Source: Beroe forskalii
Taxonomy: Eukaryota > Ctenophora > Nuda > Beroida > Beroidae
Assembly (NCBI GenBank): GCA_011033025.1
Contig: WFMF01000454.1
Coordinates: forward strand, 1-64,000
DNA length: 64,000 bases
Direction of reading: 5' to 3'
Part shown: in pieces, positions 57,985-64,000 of the stretch
Layout: every line of letters begins with the position of its first letter
Numbering within the stretch: the first letter of the stretch is position 1
The notes under the pieces: model-generated
The model's input: only the letters and a program-made list of their open reading frames with translations
What the model was told of the DNA's origin: nothing
Database searches by the model: none
Translations under genes and position numbers: made by a program

Positions 57985-60900
57985 TCAGCTGTCTGTCTGG
58001 GGTATCCCCTCCTCACTCGCCTTCCCCTCGGACGGAATGCTGCCGAAGTGTCGGCCGATGTTCAGGCACTCACGCAAGTACTTGTTCTCATACCGGAGCC
58101 TGGCCAGCTCCTGCTCGTTCTCCAGGTCAAACCGCTCATCACGCCGAATCTGGGAGGAACAAATTGGAGTTAAACTGGGGTATGGGGCATGCAATGTCTC
58201 CCGTATTTTTTATTCAAAACTTTAAAATTGTAAAGGGCTCTGAGCGACGTCAGAAATCAAAACCTCGATCTTTTTGTATCTTTACCCTAAACCTAAAAAA
58301 TCCTAACCCTGAATCCTGACCTCGACCCTTAAAGCGCTAGATAATGAAGGCTCTCGATTTGTATGGGAGACTAGCCACTTACCCCTTCATCTGATACAGC
58401 AATGAGGTCCCCCATCTTCTCAATGTAGTGCTGGAGCACCTTCTCGTTATCACAGGGAAGTTCCTCTGATTGTTCCTTGTTGAGAGCCATGAACGCTGCC
58501 ATCTGCAAATATCATAGCAAGTTAAAGATACTATGTCACTGTCAATTGCCAGGTTTCATATCAAGTTAAAGACGCTATAAAATCTGCAAATATTATAACA
58601 AAAAGTGAATATATCATGTCCAAACATTGCATGATATCTAAATGGCATCGTGAAATATATAATACTTTTCAATCTAAGAGCTATCATATTAATATCAAAA
58701 CAAGTTAAGGAGGCTATTGCATGAAGTTCACAAACTTTATGCGGTGCATTGGCGACTTAAAGTAGTTTTACTATCGTATTCTCTCAATTAAGACTAATTA
58801 ATTACAACAAAAAGTAAACGGTAATCTATCGGCGCGTAGTGGTACTGTTGCTGCAATGGCACGAGGAGAAGCGGGAAGCCGAGTGCCAATAACGCGGATT
58901 TTAGTTTGTCCAAAAAGGATCGCAAAGTGATTGAAAAGTGATCGAGGAGTAACTCAATATCCAATCACTACAAACTCACATTCCGATCACTTTTGTGGAC
59001 AAACTAAAATCCGCGTACGCGCTTTAATGCGACGGTGTTCAGTGCGCGCAATAAAATAGGCACGAATTTAGATAGCGCCGCGTACGCAAAGTCATTAATT
59101 CTGTGTGACCGCAGTAGATGTTCCAGCCCAAAATTAACACCGAGAAGTACCAACAGGCATGGACAATTGAACATATTTTCGGGCAAAATAACAACTTTTT
59201 TTTTCTTAACTTTGCGCGGCGTATTGCTCTATCTTGATCCGGTTACAAAATACCACAATTTGCTCAAAAACGCGTTCCTTAACTGTGACTTATAATAGAA
59301 CACTACACACTAAAGCAATAGGGAAGTGCTATCAAACTGACCTGCATTCTGTACTTTGACATGATAAATTCCAAAGCCTCCTGGTGTTCCGTCAGGGCGA
59401 GCTTCAGATCGTTGTTTTCCATAACAAGCTCTCTGATTTTCCTGATGTAAAGACAAGATTTACGACTCAATTTTATAAGTTATCTTAATTTGGTAACTTC
59501 GTTGAGTTTTGGTTCAATCGTAGGGTCATCAGAGGGTTATGATGAAAAACATATACTGGAAACTCGCCTATTTTCGTAGATTGCAGTTTGACTTCGTTTG
59601 ACTAAGTCAGCTTTGGGTCTCTGGTTTGCTTGGGAGTTCATCTCCTCCATATTAGAACGGTACTGAAACATGGGTTCAAAGGGGGTGTACGGTAGAATTC
59701 ATGCAGCGTACTAAAATACACTGAAATACACACTGAAATATACACTAAAATATACACTAAAATACACTGAAATACACACTATCGAAAGATAAACACAGCC
59801 TTGCAACTCGGAAAAGTGAGCTACCCAAGGTTAGTTTGGCACTGAAATATCATTGCATAATTGAGACAAGATCAAATTGAGACGAGATTTCATCCCATCC
59901 GATACAAAGTATGGACAAGGGCCTATTTTGATAGAAGTAAAAAAGCTGGTTACTCGTGGTTAACCCAACTGTGGCCTGTGTCCAATTCATCCATAAGGCT
60001 CCAATATTTAATGTCCATTATTGATATCCATTATTAATGTTCATTATTAATGAAAGAAGCTCATTTCTAACTGTACATAAGCACACAATCAAGGTATCAA
60101 CCGATATACTGAGCTGTATTTGAACATTTAGATAGCGCCGCGTACGCGAAGTCATTAATTTTGTGTGACCGCAGTAGATGTTCCAGCCCAAAATTAACAC
60201 TGAGAAGCACCAGCAGGCATGGAAATTGAGCACAGAACATAAAAAAAGCTTCGGGCAAAATAACAACTTTTTCTTAACTTTGCGCGGTGAATTGCTTGAT
60301 CCTGATCCGGTGACAAAATTCCACAATTGCCCAAAAACACGTTCCTTAGCTGTTCCTTAAAAGAACACTGCACACTAAAACAATATAAGGAAGTGCTGTC
60401 AAACTGACCTGCATTCTGTACTTTGACATGATGAATTCCAAAGCCTCCTGGTGTTCCGTCAGGGCGAGCTTCAGATCGTTGTTTTCCATAACAAGCTCTC
60501 TGATTTTCCTGATGTAAAGACAAGAATTACAACTCAAGTAAACTTAACTTGGTAACTTGGTTGAGTTTTGACTTTTGATTTGACTTTTGCTATGATGAAA
60601 AACATATAATGGAAACTCGCCTATTTTCGTAGATTGCAGTTTGACTACGTTTCACTAAGTCTGCTTTGGGTCTCTGGTTTGCTTGGGAATTCATCTCTTC
60701 CATGTTAGAACGGTACTGAAACATGGGTACTGAGGGGCTGTACAGTAGAATTCATGCAGTGTACTGAAATACACTGAAATACACACTAAAATACACAGAA
60801 ATACACACTAAAATACACAGAAATACACACTAAAATACACTGAAATACACACTGAAATACACACTATCGACAGATAAACACAGCCTTGCAACTTGGAAAA

Positions 60901-61653
60901 GTGAGCTAACCAAGGTTATGTTGGCACTGAAACATCATTGAATAATTGAGATCAGATTTAGTCCCATCCGATACAAAGTATGGACAATGGCCCATTTTGA
61001 TATGTGTAAAAAAGCTGGTTATTTGTAGTTGACCCAACTGGGGCCTGTGTCCGATTCATTCATAAGGCTCTAATAAATAATTTTCATTATTAATGAAAGA
61101 AGCTCATTTCTAACTCTACATAAGCACATTATCAAGGTATCAACCGATATACTTAGCTGAATTTAAACATAAAATAAGAAAAGACACCGGAATTAAACAT
61201 GATAAGACATGATGGCGATAGGCAGCCAGGAAACGTTTTGAGCACTGCCTGCCATATAGAAACCGAATACTATCGCCCTCACATCCTCAAATTTAAGGTA
61301 AAGTTTAAAGGTTAAAACTGCATTCTTCTTTCAGTCCTATACCTCTTTCATTGCCGCTATTTTATTTTCCAAAGAGGAGAAGCTTCGAGCGATCTTCTCA
61401 GCAAATAGCTCATTTCCGCCAATGTTCTTTTCCAGGCTCTGAACAATGGGATTATTATATTGATACTTACCCTTAAATATGAGTTTATATAATACGAAAA
61501 ATTTGGGTGATCAAAACCGTCAAAACCTGAAATGCGTACTGAAACCCTTATAGAAGTACCAGATCCAAGCCCACAAATTTATGAAGGAAAAATTGACTCT
61601 ATTCCTTGATTTTAAGCAATACGAATTCCCCCTTCCCTTCCCCTAACGTTACC
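57985..61653 (-). CDS. SIKE1/FGFR1OP2-family coiled-coil protein with an internal two-exon duplication (5' end beyond or inside the array)
   Basis: Minus-strand exons: an exon ending at 61653 (reads IPARDMLTDLQ, donor GTAACG), 61438-61343 (SLEKNIGGNELFAEKIARSF), then a pair present twice (60715-60621 with 60508-60409, and 59662-59568 with 59441-59342), then 58502-58383 (MAAFMALNKEQSEELPCDNE) and 58149-57985 (ends GIPQTDS, stop TGA). The pair encodes YRSNMEEMNSQANQRPKADL and then KIRELVMENNDLKLALTEHQ with EALEFIMSKYRMQ. This matches FGFR1OP2/SIKE1 ([36 protein letters not shown]), components linked to the STRIPAK complex. Almost all of it is coiled coil. Both copies of the pair encode the same residues, and each uses a GC donor (ATAG|GCGAGT) in the intron between its two exons; a GT donor nearby would break the frame. 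The protein is shorter between the second and third conserved blocks than in vertebrates. The start codon is not certain: MLTDLQ could be the first residues, or an upstream exon may exist. Confidence 0.82.
58892..59016. mobile_element. Small inverted-repeat element in a SIKE-family intron
   Basis: Ends ACGCGGATTTTAGTTTGTCC and complement at 58997-59016. The interior GATCGCAAAGTGATTG and GATCACTTTTGTGG pair partly. A diverged GCGAAGC-type core lies just outside at 58860-58888. Confidence 0.6.
59066..61185. repeat. Tandem segmental duplication, two copies of about 1.06 kb, each with two SIKE-family exons
   Basis: Copy A starts at about 59066 (TTTAGATAGCGCCGCGTACG), copy B at about 60126 with the same text. 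Exons shift by 1053-1067 bp. Introns have diverged with small indels, including different counts of the ACTGAAATACACACT motif near 59720 and 60770. Both copies still encode the same residues. Confidence 0.9.
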
Positions 61654-64000
61654 TGTAAGTCAGTGAGCATGTCTCTGGCTGGAATGTCACTAGCTCCCCC
61701 CTCACTCCCTCACCTTCCCTTCCCCTAACGTTACCTGTAAGTCAGTGAGCATGTCTCTGGCTGGAATGCCACTAGCCCCCTCACTCCCTCACCTTACCTT
61801 CCCTAACGTTACCTGTAAGTCAGTGAGCATGTCTCTGGCTGGAATGCCACTAGCTCCCCCCTCACTCCTCTACCCTTCCCTAACGTTACCTGTAAGTCAG
61901 TGAGCATGTCTCTGGCTGGAATGCCACTAGCTCCCCTCACTCCCTCACCTTCCCTTCCCTAACGTTACCTGTAAGTCAGTGAGCATGTCTCTGGCTGGAA
62001 TGTCACTAGCTCCCCTCACTCCCTCACCTTCCCCTAACGTTACCTGTAAGTCAGTGAGCATGTCTCTGGCTGGAATGCCACTAGCTCCCCCCTCACTCCC
62101 TCACCTTCCCTTCCACCTAACGTTACCTGTAAGTCAGTGAGCATGTCTCTGGCTGGAATGCTACTAGCTCCCCCTCACTCCCTCACCCCTTCCCCTAACG
62201 TTACCTGTAAGTCAGTGAGCATGTCTCTGGCTGGAATGCCACTAGCTCCCCTCACTCCCTCACCTTCCCTTCCCCTAACGTTACCTGTAAGTCAGTGAGC
62301 ATGTCTCTGGCTGGAATGCCACTAGCTCCCCCCCTCACTCCCTCACCTTCCTTCCCTAACGTTACCTGTAAGTCAGTGAGCATGTCTCTGGCTGGAATGC
62401 CACTAGCTCCCCCCTCACTCCCTCACCTTCCCTTCCCCTAACGTTACCTGTAAGTCAGTGAGCATGTCTCTGGCTGGAATGCCACTAGCTCCCCCCCTCA
62501 CTCCCTCACCTTCCCTTCCCCTAACGTTACCTGTAAGTCAGTGAGCATGTCTCTGGCTGGAATGCCACTAGCTCCCCCTCACTCCCTCACCTTCCCCTAA
62601 CGTTACCTGTAAGTCAGTGAGCATGTCTCTGGCTGGAATGTCACTAGCTCCCCCTCACTCCCTCACCTTCCCTTCCCCTAACGTTACCTGTAAGTCAGTG
62701 AGCATGTCTCTGGCTGGAATGCTAGCTCCCCCTCACTCCTCACCTTCCCTTCCCCCCCTCACTCCCTCACCTTCCCTTCCCCTAACGTTACCTGTAAGTC
62801 AGTGAGCATGTCTCTGGCTGGAATGCCACTAGCTCCCCCCTCACTCCCTCACCTTCCCTTCCCCTAACGTTACCTGTAAGTCAGTGAGCATGTCTCTGAA
62901 TGCCACTGTCACCCCCCCCACTCCTCACCTTCCCTTCCCCTAACGTTACCTGTAAGTCAGTGAGCATGTCTCTGGCTGGAATGCCACTAGCTCCCCCCTC
63001 ACTCCCTCACCTTCCCTTCCCCTAACGTTACCTGTAAGTCAGTGAGCATGTCTCTGGCTGGAATGCCACTAGCTCCCCTCACTCCCTCACCTTCCCTTCC
63101 CCTAACGTTACCTGTAAGTCAGTGAGCATGTCTCTGGCTGGAATGTCACTAGCTCCCCCCCTCACTCCCTCACCTTCCCTTCCCCTAACGTTACCTGTAA
63201 GTCAGTGAGCATGTCTCTGGCTGGAATGCCACTAGCTCCCCTCACTCCCTCACCTTCCCTTCCCCTAACGTTACCTGTAAGTCAGTGAGCATGTCTCTGG
63301 CTGGAATGCCACTAGCTCCCCCTCACTCCCTCACCTTCCCTTCCCTAACGTTACCTGTAAGTCAGTGAGCATGTCTCTGGCTGGAATGCCACTAGCTCCC
63401 CCTCACTCCCTCACCTTCCCTTCCCCTAACGTTACCTGTAAGTCAGTGAGCATGTCTCTGGCTGGAATGCCACTAGCTCCCCCCTCACTCCCTCACCTTC
63501 CCTTCCCTAACGTTACCTGTAAGTCAGTGAGCATGTCTCTGGCTGGAATGCCACTAGCTCCCCCTCACTCCCTCACCTTCCCTTCCCCTAACGTTACCTG
63601 TAAGTCAGTGAGCATGTCTCTGGCTGGAATGCCACTAGCTCCCCCCTCACTCCCTCACCTTCCCTTCCCCTAACGTTACCTGTAAGTCAGTGAGCATGTC
63701 TCTGGCTGGAATGCCACTAGCTCCCCCCTCACTCCCTCACCTTCCCTTCCCTAACGTTACCTGTAAGTCAGTGAGCATGTCTCTGGCTGGAATGCCACTA
63801 GCTCCCCCCTCACTCCCTCACCTTCCCTTCCCTAACGTTACCTGTAAGTCAGTGAGCATGTCTCTGGCTGGAATGCCACTAGCTCCTCCCCCTCACTGAC
63901 CTTCCCTTCCCCTAACGTTACCTGTAAGTCAGTGAGCATGTCTCTGGCTGGAATGCCACTAGCTCCCCCCTCACCTTCCCTTCCCCTAACGTTACCTGTA
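61650..64000 (-). repeat. ~80-bp minisatellite carrying an exon end and its splice donor, about 29 copies, open at the window end
   Basis: On the minus strand each unit reads CCAGCCAGAGACATGCTCAC, TGACTTACAG, then the donor GTAACGTTAG and a purine-rich spacer. The copy nearest the gene (donor at 61653) joins in phase to the exon at 61438. All units keep the donor and the coding text IPARDMLTDLQ (a few read SDIPA). The frames on the plus strand (MSMSLAGMPLAPP) are artefacts. The array continues beyond 64000. Confidence 0.92.

Noticed and set aside
62617-63899. MSMSLAGMPLAPP repeat proteins on the plus strand
   Set aside because: Antisense reading of the exon-donor array.
61650-64000. CRISPR array
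   Set aside because: Unit is about 80 bp with repeat and 'spacer' both conserved, it carries a eukaryotic exon edge, and there are no cas genes; the DNA is animal.

Overview
This is a window of animal nuclear DNA. Genes are split by introns that follow the GT/GC-AG rule. Spliced exons rebuild animal protein families: an afadin-like DIL+PDZ protein, a SIKE1/FGFR1OP2-family coiled-coil protein, a secreted double-PLAT protein, NSA2, a HACE1-like HECT ligase, a kinesin and a thioredoxin-fold protein. Introns run to several kilobases and are packed with minisatellites, MITEs and fold-back elements. I infer an invertebrate, possibly a non-bilaterian such as a sponge or cnidarian. No ribosomal or mitochondrial marker fixes the taxon.

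Layout. 1-20.1 kb: 3' half of an afadin-like gene (+; ten exons, 557 visible residues, all splice phases consistent). A single-exon kinesin-like gene lies inside one of its introns on the same strand. 20.1-26.6 kb: non-coding DNA with GC-rich dispersed repeats, a broken non-LTR retrotransposon tail and two MITE-like elements. 26.7-27.9 kb: two-exon NSA2 with a one-base frameshift in exon 1. 28.4-31.4 kb: single-exon HACE1-like E3 ligase. 31.4-42 kb: minisatellites and two large inverted-repeat (fold-back) elements. 42.2-49.9 kb (-): eight-exon secreted protein with two PLAT domains; its largest intron is filled by a 3.35-kb fold-back element. 50-54 kb: small MITEs carrying a conserved GCGAAGC mini-hairpin core, and a tandem array with tRNA-like A and B boxes. 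54.9-56.2 kb: terminal exons of a thioredoxin-fold gene (+). 58.0-64.0 kb (-): SIKE/FGFR1OP2-family gene with an internal duplication of two exons and a ~29-copy array whose unit carries an exon end and its splice donor.

The most unusual theme is that tandem arrays sit on or against splice junctions and the stop codon of real genes, in several cases copying exon edges and splice sites many times. A second theme is three large fold-back elements whose arms are built of tandem sub-repeats; one has a clean TAA target duplication. The genes do not form one pathway. Afadin (junctions), SIKE (STRIPAK), HACE1 (Rac1 ubiquitylation) and NSA2 (60S biogenesis) are ordinary cell-biology genes of animals.
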